The notes below the pieces were generated by a model, which was not told where the DNA came from, did not search any database, and was given only the letters and a program-made list of their open reading frames with translations. A program made the position numbers and the translations under genes. A stretch of 64,000 nt of DNA from Palsa-744 sp963734225 (GTDB lineage Bacteria > Actinomycetota > Thermoleophilia > Solirubrobacterales > Solirubrobacteraceae), in contig CAVTGI010000014.1 of assembly GCA_963734225.1 (NCBI GenBank), forward strand, positions 248,001 to 312,000, written 5' to 3'. Of this stretch, positions 17,089 to 24,565 are shown in pieces; position 1 is the first letter of the stretch, and each line of letters opens with the position of its first letter.

Positions 17089-17342
17089 CTCCTGCTCCCT
17101 TGCTCGTCACTCCCCATGATCTGTAGCGCCCTACGCGGCCCGGCCGGACCGCCAAGCTTGCTCGATCATACCCTGCCGCAGGAGTCGAGATCAACGGCTG
17201 GCTCGCGGTTGGCAAGGCGTGCGCAGACACCGGCGGCTGGCCAGCGCCGGCGCCACCGAGCGCCCGTCACGCCTGTTGTCGAGGCACCGCATCAAATGAC
17301 TCGCGCGTGGGTTGGGGTTCTCAGACAGACCTTCGGGTAATA
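17089..17342. other. Non-coding gap upstream of the tandem repeats
   Basis: Nothing gene-like is visible between the acyl-CoA synthetase start and the tandem repeat. Frames on both strands lack family motifs and start signals. It presumably contains the acyl-CoA synthetase promoter. Confidence 0.5.
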
Positions 17343-17410
17343 GACCCCCGCACCACACAGACCCCCGCACCACACAGACCCCCGCACCACACAGACCTCA
17401 CGCACCACCA
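17343..17410. repeat. 17-bp tandem repeat, three perfect units and one degenerate
   Basis: GACCCCCGCACCACACA is repeated perfectly at 17343, 17360 and 17377, followed by a degenerate fourth unit to 17410. The array ends about 27 bp before the ATG of the secreted Ig-like protein and just before its ribosome site, so it lies in the promoter or 5' untranslated region. Confidence 0.9.
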
Positions 17411-17437
17411 CTCGACCCTTCAAAAGGAGAGGTACAG

Positions 17438-18811
17438 ATGCGTTCACGCAAACTGACGATCCAGGTCCTCGTGGCCGCTGCCCTGCTGGCACTGCCTGTG
17501 GCCGCCGCGTCGGGCGCCCCAAGGCATCCACGCCTGCACGCCGGCGGGCGTCCCGGCCGCAACACACCCGTTGCCGGCCCAGGACGCTGCCGCATCAACA
17601 TCTTTGCCGAACCGCACACGGTCACCAGCGAAACGGTGCAGCTGTTCGGGCAACTGCGCTGCCAAGTGCCCACGAGCGCTGAAAACCAGACAGTCACGCT
17701 GTTTGAGCGCACCGCTGGAAGCCCCACCTTCCAGACGTTCGCAACGACGACGACCAAGGAAGGCGAACACGGCTTCTACTCGTTCGTGGATTCGAGCGTG
17801 ACCAGCGACACCACCTTTTACGCAAGCGCGCTGGGCGTGCGCAGCGCCAGTACCAAGGTCAAGGTCGCACCCACTATCGAACTGGAAGCGCCATCGCCCC
17901 CCGAAGGCGCCGAACTGCTGACGGGCAAGCGTCACGCGGTCGCCTTCGCCGGCAAAGTCACCCCGGAAGACCTGGGCGCCGAAGTAGTGATGCAGCGCGA
18001 GAACTCCGTCGGCACCGAAAACTGGAACGAGATCCAGCACAACATCTTCGTCGGGGCGGGAGGCAAATTCGCGTTCATGCACACATTCGTGGTCCCCGGC
18101 GACGCGGACATCCGTGTCCTCGTCCGCCCGCACGGAAAGTTCACCGTCCGCGGGACGTCCACGCCGATCTCTTACCAGATCTCCCAAGCCCAAAACCCGG
18201 CGCTGACGATTCACACGACACACGACTCGATCCTGTCGGGAGAAAAAATCGAAATCACTGGCAAGCTGGCCGCTGGGTCGGGACAGAAAGTCGTGCTGTT
18301 TTCGCACCCGCGTGGACACGCTGGCTTTACCAAAGTGGAAGAAACGACGACCACGGGCGAAGGGGCATATGCTTTCTCGCAGTCGCCTAAGGAAAACACC
18401 TTCTACCAGGTGAGCGGCCCGGGCCCCGTGCGCTCAGCGGTTCTGTTTGAGGGCGTCAAATCCGTGCTCACCCCCAACCCCCCGCCGAGCACCGTCAAAC
18501 AGGGAGAAACGGTCGTATTCACGGGAACCGTCAGCCCGTCACAAGAAGGTCAGCCCGTGTACCTCGAGCGCGCGAACCTGTTCGGCAGCGGCTTTCACGT
18601 CGTCGCCCTGGGCAGCGTGAGCAAAGGAACGTATTCGATATCTCACACTTTCATCGGGGTCGGTAAGCAGACCCTGCGCATCAAGGTGCCCGGCAACCCG
18701 GCCAACCAGGCGACGGCAACCGCGTCGTTCAGCATCGAAGTGACACCCGCCCCGCTTCCGCTACTGCGCCCGGCGCCGGCGAGCCCGCTGCCCAGCGAAG
18801 GCAAAGTGTAG
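17438..18811 (+). CDS. Secreted multi-domain beta-sandwich (Ig-like) surface protein
   Basis: A 457-aa exported protein of unknown function. The ATG follows AAAGGAGAGG and begins a signal peptide (MRSRKLTIQVLVAAALLALP, ending at AAASGA). The rest is Thr/Ser/Val-rich and appears to consist of about four beta-sandwich modules of roughly 100 residues, with recurring elements such as ETVQLFGQLRC, KRHAVAFAGKV, EKIEITGKLAAGSGQKV and ETVVFTGTVSPSQEGQPV. These look like Ig-like or Ca-beta extracellular repeats. A 17-bp tandem repeat sits directly upstream. The C-terminal tail is Pro-rich with no LPXTG or membrane anchor. Confidence 0.75.
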   Translation: MRSRKLTIQVLVAAALLALPVAAASGAPRHPRLHAGGRPGRNTPVAGPGRCRINIFAEPHTVTSETVQLFGQLRCQVPTSAENQTVTLFERTAGSPTFQTFATTTTKEGEHGFYSFVDSSVTSDTTFYASALGVRSASTKVKVAPTIELEAPSPPEGAELLTGKRHAVAFAGKVTPEDLGAEVVMQRENSVGTENWNEIQHNIFVGAGGKFAFMHTFVVPGDADIRVLVRPHGKFTVRGTSTPISYQISQAQNPALTIHTTHDSILSGEKIEITGKLAAGSGQKVVLFSHPRGHAGFTKVEETTTTGEGAYAFSQSPKENTFYQVSGPGPVRSAVLFEGVKSVLTPNPPPSTVKQGETVVFTGTVSPSQEGQPVYLERANLFGSGFHVVALGSVSKGTYSISHTFIGVGKQTLRIKVPGNPANQATATASFSIEVTPAPLPLLRPAPASPLPSEGKV

Positions 18812-18838
18812 CCCCGGGGGGGACGCCCAACCGCAGAG

Positions 18839-18864
18839 TGTGGCCGCCAGCCCTGGCGGCCACA
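18839..18864. terminator. Strong hairpin terminator after the Ig-like protein gene
   Basis: TGTGGCCGCCAG at 18839-18850 and its perfect complement at 18853-18864 form a 12-bp GC-rich stem with a minimal loop, 28 bp after the stop. No T-tract follows. Confidence 0.6.
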
Positions 18865-18922
18865 TTCGCGCGGTGTAGCGCCTGGAGGACCCAGCTCACC
18901 GCGGGACGCGGCCCTCGCGCTC

Positions 18923-19088
18923 AGAACCTCTTTCAAAATAGGCGGTGCGGTCGGGGCGTTCATGGACCAAGTCGGGCGACGCGGGCCGGTGAAGCCCGTG
19001 CTGGTAGCACGGGCAAGCCGGCACGTGGCGATCCGGCGCCGCGTCCAGGGACGTATCCGGGCGTGCCGATCTTTTTGAAAGAGGTTCT
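18923..19088. repeat. 166-bp palindrome-ended element, copy B
   Basis: Perfect 16-bp inverted arms, AGAACCTCTTTCAAAA at 18923-18938 and its complement at 19073-19088. The inner structure is also nested: GACGCGG/CCGCGTC, then GCCGG/CCGGC, then CCCGTGCT-GGT-AGCACGGG at the centre. The interior aligns with copy A (8262-8427, minus strand). The right arm ends on the first base of the TCA of the sigH TGA stop. It lies between converging genes. Confidence 0.8.
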
Positions 19089-19735
19089 CAGGCGGCCACG
19101 GCGCGAGACTGCAGGTGTGCGCCCACCTTGCGCTTTACGCGCTGCAGCGCATTGTCTACGGTCTTGGTGTCGCACAGCAGCCGCTCGCCGACCTGCTCGT
19201 AGGAGAAGCCGTCGAGATACAGCGACAGCACGCGGCTCTCGAGCTCTGACAGGGCGCTCGACAGGCATCCCACCAGCGAGCGCAGCTCCTCTGAGGAGAT
19301 GACCTGGTTGACGGGGTCGTGGACGGTGGGGCCGGGCAGCATCTGGTCGAGCGTGGGCACCTCCTCGCCCGCGCCGGCAGGAGCGGAGGAGAACGACACA
19401 TACTGGTTCAACGGCGTGTGCTTATTGCGGGTGGCGGTCTTTACGGCGGTGATGATCTGACGGGTGATACACAGCTCGGCGAAGTTGCGAAAGCTCGACT
19501 CACGATCGGTGCGAAAGTCGCGGATCGCCTTGTACAGACCAACCAGGCCCTCCTGGATGAGATCGTCGGAGTCTCCACCGGCGAGGAAGTAGGAGGAGGC
19601 CTTCAGGCGCACGAAGCCGTGATAGCGCCTGACCAGTCGGTCGTATGCATTGCGGTCGCCCTGCTTGGCAAGGGCGATCAGGAAGAGATCCTCAACCTTA
19701 GGTTCAGGGTGACTGTTTTGGGAGATTCGGGCCAC
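19088..19735 (-). CDS. sigH: RNA polymerase sigma factor, SigH (Spo0H) type
   Basis: A 215-aa sigma factor. Region 2 contains AYDRLVRRYHGFVRLKASSYF, DSDDLIQEGLVGLYKAIRDF and SSFRNFAELCITRQIITAVK; region 4 contains ALSELESRVLSLYLDGFSYE and QVGERLLCDTKTVDNALQRVKRK. The type and its position after rlmB and cysS match sigH of Bacillus-like gene order. The GTG at 19735 was chosen because AGAAAGGAT lies 8 nt upstream and gives the family length; the frame continues to 19930 without conserved sequence. A 17-bp sequence containing AACCTTAGGTT occurs in the leader and again within codons 9-15. The gene stops at a 166-bp palindromic element. Confidence 0.88.
   Translation of the reverse strand: MARISQNSHPEPKVEDLFLIALAKQGDRNAYDRLVRRYHGFVRLKASSYFLAGGDSDDLIQEGLVGLYKAIRDFRTDRESSFRNFAELCITRQIITAVKTATRNKHTPLNQYVSFSSAPAGAGEEVPTLDQMLPGPTVHDPVNQVISSEELRSLVGCLSSALSELESRVLSLYLDGFSYEQVGERLLCDTKTVDNALQRVKRKVGAHLQSRAVAA
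19691..19707. repeat. 17-bp direct repeat inside sigH (copy 1)
   Basis: CTCAACCTTAGGTTCAG, identical to 19842-19858, with an AACCT-T-AGGTT palindromic core. It lies in the first codons of sigH. Confidence 0.7.
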
Positions 19736-19841
19736 GAGCAGATCCTTTCTCGGGGTCGCGTCGACCGCGGCCCCCACAAATTGCTCAGTGGCGCACTCCT
19801 CCCCTGGCGCCAACGCTATGTAGAGCGTCCCCCAAGGCCTT

Positions 19842-19858
19842 CTCAACCTTAGGTTCAG
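19842..19858. repeat. 17-bp direct repeat in the sigH leader (copy 2)
   Basis: CTCAACCTTAGGTTCAG, about 110 bp upstream of the chosen sigH start. The paired palindromic boxes 151 bp apart could be operator sites for autoregulation or looping. Confidence 0.6.
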
Positions 19859-19868
19859 CGTTATGTTG

Positions 19869-19907
19869 GCGAGCCTTGCATAGTTATGACCCCTTGTCAA
19901 GGCTCGC
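19869..19907. terminator. Hairpin spanning the rlmB stop codon
   Basis: GCGAGCCTTG (19869-19878) and CAAGGCTCGC (19898-19907) pair perfectly, with the rlmB TAA in the loop. It could attenuate transcription between rlmB and sigH. Confidence 0.5.
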
Positions 19908-20618
19908 GGACCGGTTTTGCAAGATCTCATACAGCAGAGCGGCGGCCGCAGCGCTCACCCCCAACGACCCCACGCGCCCCTGCATAGGCAGGCAGATCAG
20001 CTCATCGCACGTTGCGGCGACCCGCGGGCGCAGGCCGCTGCCCTCGCTGCCCAACACGAGCACCACGCCCGCGCCTGCGTATTCGGGCGAGTCGTAGGGC
20101 ACCGGCTCGCGCTTGCCGGCGACGCTGTGGGCGCTCGCGCCATAGCACCAGCAGCCGGCCCGTCGCGCGTCGGCGAGGAAGTCGGCCATGTTGCGCACGC
20201 GCGCGATCGCGACGTGCTCGACGGCTCCGGCCGAGGCCTTGCACACGGCCGCTGTCACCTCCGCGGCGCGTCGTTCGGGAATGACCACCCCGGCCGCCCC
20301 CGCGCACTCGGCCGTGCGGCAGATCGAGCCCAGGTTCTGGGGATCCTGCACCTGGTCCAGCGCAACGAGCAACGGCGCCTGGCGCCCGAGCAGCTCGTCG
20401 ACGTGCGCATAGCGATAGGGCCCCGCATCAGCGCAGATGCCCTGGTGGGCGCTCGCGCCGCAGCGCCGCTCGATCTCCTCGGGCGCGACAACGTGGACGG
20501 CCACTCCTGCAAGCCACGGCTCGCGCGCGGCGCCCGCGCTGGCCCACACCTGCGCCACCTGTGCAGCTCGCCTGCCTCGCAGCGCCTCCATGACGGGATT
20601 GCGCCCGTAGACAATCAC
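19884..20618 (-). CDS. rlmB: 23S rRNA (guanosine-2'-O-)-methyltransferase RlmB (TrmH/SpoU family)
   Basis: A 244-aa SPOUT-class methyltransferase expected to methylate the 2'-O of a 23S rRNA guanosine using S-adenosylmethionine. It has the N-terminal substrate-binding domain (VIVYGRNPVMEALRG) and the three SpoU motifs: ALDQVQDPQNLGSICRTAE, VLVLGSEGSGLRP and LPMQGRVGSLGVSAAAA. The GTG at 20618 lies 4 bp after the cysS stop and starts exactly at the conserved N-terminus; the annotated frame could extend 10 residues further. The order cysS-rlmB-sigH matches Bacillus-type synteny. Confidence 0.92.
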   Translation of the reverse strand: MIVYGRNPVMEALRGRRAAQVAQVWASAGAAREPWLAGVAVHVVAPEEIERRCGASAHQGICADAGPYRYAHVDELLGRQAPLLVALDQVQDPQNLGSICRTAECAGAAGVVIPERRAAEVTAAVCKASAGAVEHVAIARVRNMADFLADARRAGCWCYGASAHSVAGKREPVPYDSPEYAGAGVVLVLGSEGSGLRPRVAATCDELICLPMQGRVGSLGVSAAAAALLYEILQNRSASLDKGS

Positions 20619-20622
20619 AGTG

Positions 20623-21972
20623 TCACAGCGGCAGCAGCTCGAAGCCACCGGCGCCGTCGCGGACCTCCCAGCCCAGCGCAGCGATCTGCTCGCGCAGGCC
20701 GTCGGCAGCTAGGAAGTCGCGCTCGGCGCGCGCTCTCTCGCGACGCTGGGCGAGCTCGCGCACCTCGGCAGGCGCCTGCGCGACCGGGGCCAGCAGGCTC
20801 TCCAAACCCAGCACCCCCAGCATGTCGCGCAGATCGCCATCGCCAGGCGCGTCGTGCCTCAGAGCGCCTGCAGCGCGGATCCACTCGTTGAGCCCAGCCA
20901 GCGCCTCAGCGGTATTGAAGTCCCGGGCCAAAGCGTCGAAGAAGCGCTCGCGCAGACCTCCAAGCTCGCTCGGCGACTTGCCCGGCGACAGCCACCTGCC
21001 GGCCTCGCGGATGCGACTGACGTTGGCGCCTGCCTGCTCGAGCGCCGCCTGCGAGAACGCCAGAGGCTGGCGGTAGTGCCCTGAGATCAGGTACATGACC
21101 ACCGCCTCGGCGCCATATTGGTCGAGCATCTCGTGCAGCAGAGCGATGTTCCCAACTGACTTGGCCATCTTCTCGCCAGTGAACTGGATCATGCCGTTGT
21201 GCATCCAAAGTTTCGCGAGCTCATGCCCGCGGGCGGCACGCGTCTGCGCGGCCTCGTTCTCGTGGTGGGGGAACACCAGGTCAGAGCCGCCTCCGTGGAT
21301 GTCAAAGCCCACGCCCAGCAGCTCCTCGGCCATGGCCGAACACTCGATGTGCCATCCTGGCCGCCCCGGTCCCCAGGGCGAGTCCCAGACGGTGTCCTCG
21401 CCCGGCTTGTGCGCCTTCCACAGCGCGAAGTCCAGCGGGTCCTCCTTGCGATCGGAGCCTTCCAGTCCCTCGCCCTGATCCATGTGCTCCAGTTGCCTGT
21501 GCGAGAGACTGCCGTAGCCCGGGTCCGAGCGCACACGGAAGTAGACGTCGCCGCCGGCCGGATAGGCATGGCCGCGCTCGACCAGAGCCTGGATGTGGGA
21601 GACGATCGGACCGATCATCTGCGAGGCCAGCGGCTCATGGTCGGGCCGGCCGAGGCCCAGGGCGTCGGTGTCCTGCCGGTAGAGCTCGGTCATCTCCGCC
21701 GCCAGCTCGGCGCTCGGACGTCCTTGGGGGCCGGCCGCGTCGTAGATCTTGTCATTGACGTCGGTGACGTTCACCACCAGCGTCACCGCATAGCCCTCGT
21801 GCTCGAGGAAACGCTTGAGCAGGCTGAAGACGACGAACGGGCGCGCGTTGCCGATGTGGATGCGGCTGTACACGGTCGGCCCGCACGCGTAGATCCCCAC
21901 CTTCCCGGGGTCGCGTGGACGCAGCGGTGTGAGCTCGCCGCTGAGTGTGTCGTGGAGCTTGATCTCGCGCAT
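20623..21972 (-). CDS. cysS: Cysteinyl-tRNA synthetase
   Basis: A 449-aa class I synthetase that charges tRNA-Cys. The HIGH motif reads SRIHIGNARPF near residue 40 and the KMSKS motif reads GEKMAKSVGN. The zinc-site elements IYACGPTVY, GWHIECSAM and FPHHENEAAQ are present. Length is normal, although the C-terminal domain is slightly short. It is part of the long leftward housekeeping block, directly followed by rlmB with a 4-bp gap. Confidence 0.96.
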   Translation of the reverse strand: MREIKLHDTLSGELTPLRPRDPGKVGIYACGPTVYSRIHIGNARPFVVFSLLKRFLEHEGYAVTLVVNVTDVNDKIYDAAGPQGRPSAELAAEMTELYRQDTDALGLGRPDHEPLASQMIGPIVSHIQALVERGHAYPAGGDVYFRVRSDPGYGSLSHRQLEHMDQGEGLEGSDRKEDPLDFALWKAHKPGEDTVWDSPWGPGRPGWHIECSAMAEELLGVGFDIHGGGSDLVFPHHENEAAQTRAARGHELAKLWMHNGMIQFTGEKMAKSVGNIALLHEMLDQYGAEAVVMYLISGHYRQPLAFSQAALEQAGANVSRIREAGRWLSPGKSPSELGGLRERFFDALARDFNTAEALAGLNEWIRAAGALRHDAPGDGDLRDMLGVLGLESLLAPVAQAPAEVRELAQRRERARAERDFLAADGLREQIAALGWEVRDGAGGFELLPL

Positions 21973-22014
21973 CGCCGCGCGATCCTAGCGGTCAGCGCAG
22001 GTGGCGCTCCACGC

Positions 22015-22479
22015 TCAACGACCGAGCTGGTCGAGATCGTCCTCGACCGCCGTCGACTCGACGTCGGCAGGGCGCACACCGCGATCGCGTGACGCAAAGC
22101 GTCCTGCAGTCACAGCAAAGCCGATCACGCGACCAAGGTAGCGGCGCGATAGCCAGCGCCTCGCCAGCTTTCGCGTGGGCGGCAGCAAGAGCAGGGTGCC
22201 AAGTGCGTCTGTGACGAACCCGGGAACCACGAGCAGCGCGGCTCCGACAAACCCAAGTGCTCCCTCGATCGCGACACGACCTGGGGCACGACGCTCGGAC
22301 ACCGCCAGCGACACACGGTCGATCGCCAAGCGACCCTGTGCTCGCAGCAGCCACGTGCCGAGCAGCGAGGTCCCGACCAGCAGGACAACCGCCAAAAGCC
22401 AGCCGATCGCGCGTCCCACCTCGATGAAGGCGAACACCTCGACGATTGGAACGCCGATCAGGACGAGCACAAACACCAC
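22015..22479 (-). CDS. fxsA: FxsA family membrane protein
   Basis: A cytoplasmic membrane protein of about 154 aa of the FxsA family, whose E. coli member relieves F-plasmid exclusion of phage T7. Hydrophobic stretches VVFVLVLIGVPIVEVFAF, WLLAVVLLVGTSLLGTWLL and GALGFVGAALLVVPGF are characteristic, with the family signature around RAQGRLAI...LVVPGFVTDALG. The start is not certain: the frame extends to 22602, but that part is antisense-like to the next gene. A GTG at about 22479 gives the family N-terminus. Confidence 0.82.
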   Translation of the reverse strand: MVFVLVLIGVPIVEVFAFIEVGRAIGWLLAVVLLVGTSLLGTWLLRAQGRLAIDRVSLAVSERRAPGRVAIEGALGFVGAALLVVPGFVTDALGTLLLLPPTRKLARRWLSRRYLGRVIGFAVTAGRFASRDRGVRPADVESTAVEDDLDQLGR

Positions 22480-22532
22480 AGCGATCAGCCTAAGGGTCCC
22501 GTGGCGGTCTGCATATCGCGCCCTGCGCTGTC

Positions 22533-22817
22533 TCAGTAGACGAACGCAGACAGAGCACGCGCGATATCGGCCGCCTTCAGCGGACCGAACCGCAAGGTCC
22601 ATGCGCCGTCGAGCTCTTGACGGAACTTGTGCGGCACGCCATCGCGCTCCAAGTCATCTCTGTGCTGCTGCGCTCGCTGATAGCCCGAGCCACCCTGGAA
22701 TGTGGCATCCAGCCCGTACCGGCCATCGTCCACCGGCCAGATCGTGAGCCGGTCCGGCACCGGTCCCGCGTGGGTCGGGAGCAAGGCATCAGACGTCACA
22801 TCTGTCTCGTCGTCCAT
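22533..22817 (-). CDS. Hypothetical protein with SPOR/D-DEP-like fold features
   Basis: A 94-aa protein starting at MDDETDV. The central part (LTIWPVDDGRYGLDATFQ, QRAQQHRDDLERDGVPHKF) alternates predicted strands and helices and ends WTLRFGPLKAADIARALSAF. I do not recognise a named family. The ATG is supported only by the loss of conservation-like composition upstream; no strong ribosome site is visible. It lies between fxsA and a divergent HicB-like gene. Confidence 0.5.
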   Translation of the reverse strand: MDDETDVTSDALLPTHAGPVPDRLTIWPVDDGRYGLDATFQGGSGYQRAQQHRDDLERDGVPHKFRQELDGAWTLRFGPLKAADIARALSAFVY

Positions 22818-22914
22818 CCAGCCATTGTCTCGCTTAAGGCCGGCCGAGCCAGAACGTCCCGGCCGGTACCCTTGGGAACATCCTTCGACAAGCAGGCCTG
22901 AAAGGACCGCGACG

Positions 22915-23133
22915 GTGAGCGAATATCTCGTCATCTACGAGCAGAGCCCAACCGGCTGGGGAGCATATTGCCCAGACCTCCCCGGCTTGGGCGCCGCCGG
23001 CGCGACTCGCAACGAGGTGGAGCGCCTGATTCACGAGGCGATCGAGCTCCATATCGAGAGCTTGCGCGAGCATGGCGAGCCGGTTCCGCCGCCGACTAGC
23101 GCAGCTGGGGTGATCACGGTGAGCGCCGCATAG
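22915..23133 (+). CDS. HicB-family antitoxin-like protein (orphan)
   Basis: A 72-aa protein with the HicB fold signature YLVIYEQSPTGWGAYCPDLP, GLGAAGATRNEVERLIHEAIE and HIESLREHGEPVPPP. HicB proteins normally neutralise the mRNase toxin HicA. No HicA gene is visible on either side, and no DNA-binding ribbon or helix-turn-helix follows, so this is a solitary HicB-like domain. The GTG start has AAAGGA 9 nt upstream. Confidence 0.8.
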   Translation: MSEYLVIYEQSPTGWGAYCPDLPGLGAAGATRNEVERLIHEAIELHIESLREHGEPVPPPTSAAGVITVSAA

Positions 23134-23180
23134 ACATTGCTCACGCAGGCCGCCGGCGCCCGGTAGCGCCTGCGCAACCG

Positions 23181-23666
23181 TCAGCTGTCGCCGACGCGCC
23201 GCAACCCCACAGCTGCCAGCGCTGCGACCCCCTCCCCACGCCCGACGAACCCCATCCCCTCGCCGGTGCTCGCCTTGACGTTCACGCGCGCTAGCTGCAA
23301 GCCGAGCGCCGCTGCGAGCCCCTTCCTAATCGCCTCGCGGTGTGGCGATAGCTTGGGCGCCTCCATCACAACGGTGCAGTCCACGTTGACGATCTCCAGA
23401 CCGGCCTCGTGCACGCTGTCCACGACGCTCGCGAGCAGCTGCATCGAGTCGGCGTTGCGCCAGCGCTCGTCTGTGTCAGGGAAGCGCTCGCCGATATCGC
23501 CCATGCCGGCGGCGCCAAGCAGCGCGTCGGTCACCGCGTGAGCGAGCACGTCGGCGTCGGAATGACCGTCCAGGCCGCGCTCAAAAGGGATCTCCACCCC
23601 GCCGATCACGAGCCTGCGCCCGGCGGCCAGCCGGTGGGAGTCAAAGCCGATCCCGACGAGGCTCAT
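23181..23666 (-). CDS. ispF: 2-C-methyl-D-erythritol 2,4-cyclodiphosphate synthase
   Basis: A 161-aa enzyme of the MEP isoprenoid pathway. Metal-binding residues are in GIGFDSHRL and LDGHSDADVLAHAVTDALLG; IGERFPDTDERW and the C-terminal KASTGEGMGFVGRGEG are conserved. The ATG overlaps the stop of the upstream PHP gene (ATGA), so the two are translationally coupled. With ispD just upstream it forms a compact MEP cluster. Confidence 0.95.
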   Translation of the reverse strand: MSLVGIGFDSHRLAAGRRLVIGGVEIPFERGLDGHSDADVLAHAVTDALLGAAGMGDIGERFPDTDERWRNADSMQLLASVVDSVHEAGLEIVNVDCTVVMEAPKLSPHREAIRKGLAAALGLQLARVNVKASTGEGMGFVGRGEGVAALAAVGLRRVGDS

Positions 23667-24553
23667 CCGGCCTCGGCTTCGCTGGAGCTGGCGAGCGACC
23701 CGCCGGCGCTTGTGGAGCCGATCGGCTCCAGGCGGCGCTTGCGCCCCTCGAACACGCACAGCTCGCGCACGCCCACGGCGTCCAACAGCTCGAGCGCGCG
23801 CTCGTAGTCGGCGCCAATGTCCTCCGGGCGATGGGCGTCGCTGGAGAGCGCCACTGGTACACCCGCGTCCACGCACATCTCCAGGAACGGACGGGAGGGG
23901 TACAGCTCGCCAACTGGCTTGCGCAGGCCCGCCGTCGAGAGCTCCACCGCTACACCCGCTTCGGCGATCGCTTCGACGGCAGGCTCGTAGTAACGGCGCA
24001 GGTCGCCTTCGGGTCGGCGCTCGGAGCTGGCAAGGCGGGCGGGACTCCAGTACTTGACCAGATCGGGGTGGGCGATCACGTCAAACAGCCCGCAGCGCGC
24101 GCTCTCGGCGATCGTCTGGAAGTAGCGCCGCCATACATCCTGCACTGACCGGCCGCTATCCCACACGCTGTAGTCGTCCATGTCCACAGCGCCGTCGCGC
24201 AGGAAGTGCACCGACCCGATCACGTAGTCGAAGTCGCGTTCGAGCAGATTGGCCGTACGGTCCTCCGCTCCGGCCACGAAGTCGGCCTCAATTCCCAGCC
24301 GCAGGTCGGTCTGCTCGCGCACGAAGGCGCAGTACTCGTCGAGGTCGTCGTGCGCGTAGCGTTCCCAAAAGGGATGGCGCCAAACCTCCAGTGCCTGCGT
24401 GAAGCGGTAGACGTGTTCGGAGACGCCGAGCTCGGCGATCCCGCGCTCGCCGGCCGCCGCCCGGTAGCGCTCGACGTTGGCCGCGGTGAAGTGCTCGGCC
24501 GCGCTCGCGTCGAGGTCGTCCGTGCGGAGATGGACGTGGTAGTCGGTCAGCAC
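23663..24553 (-). CDS. PHP-domain phosphatase (histidinol-phosphatase HisK-like)
   Basis: A 296-aa PHP-superfamily metal-dependent phosphoesterase. The first metal motif is TDYHVHLRTDD, followed by LGVSEHVYRF, GIEADFVAG, DYVIGSVHFL, CGLFDVIAHPDLVKYW and the terminal SSDAHRPEDIG. This motif order matches histidinol-phosphatases of the HisK type, which make histidinol, but other PHP phosphatases share it and no other his gene is nearby. It sits between ispD and ispF and overlaps ispF by 4 bp. Confidence 0.85.
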   Translation of the reverse strand: MLTDYHVHLRTDDLDASAAEHFTAANVERYRAAAGERGIAELGVSEHVYRFTQALEVWRHPFWERYAHDDLDEYCAFVREQTDLRLGIEADFVAGAEDRTANLLERDFDYVIGSVHFLRDGAVDMDDYSVWDSGRSVQDVWRRYFQTIAESARCGLFDVIAHPDLVKYWSPARLASSERRPEGDLRRYYEPAVEAIAEAGVAVELSTAGLRKPVGELYPSRPFLEMCVDAGVPVALSSDAHRPEDIGADYERALELLDAVGVRELCVFEGRKRRLEPIGSTSAGGSLASSSEAEAG

Positions 24554-24565
24554 GCGGGCTGCGAT

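Noticed and set aside
19736..19930. Upstream extension of sigH to 19930
   Set aside because: The added 65 residues show no sigma-factor character and cross a repeated box and a hairpin; a good ribosome site precedes the GTG at 19735.
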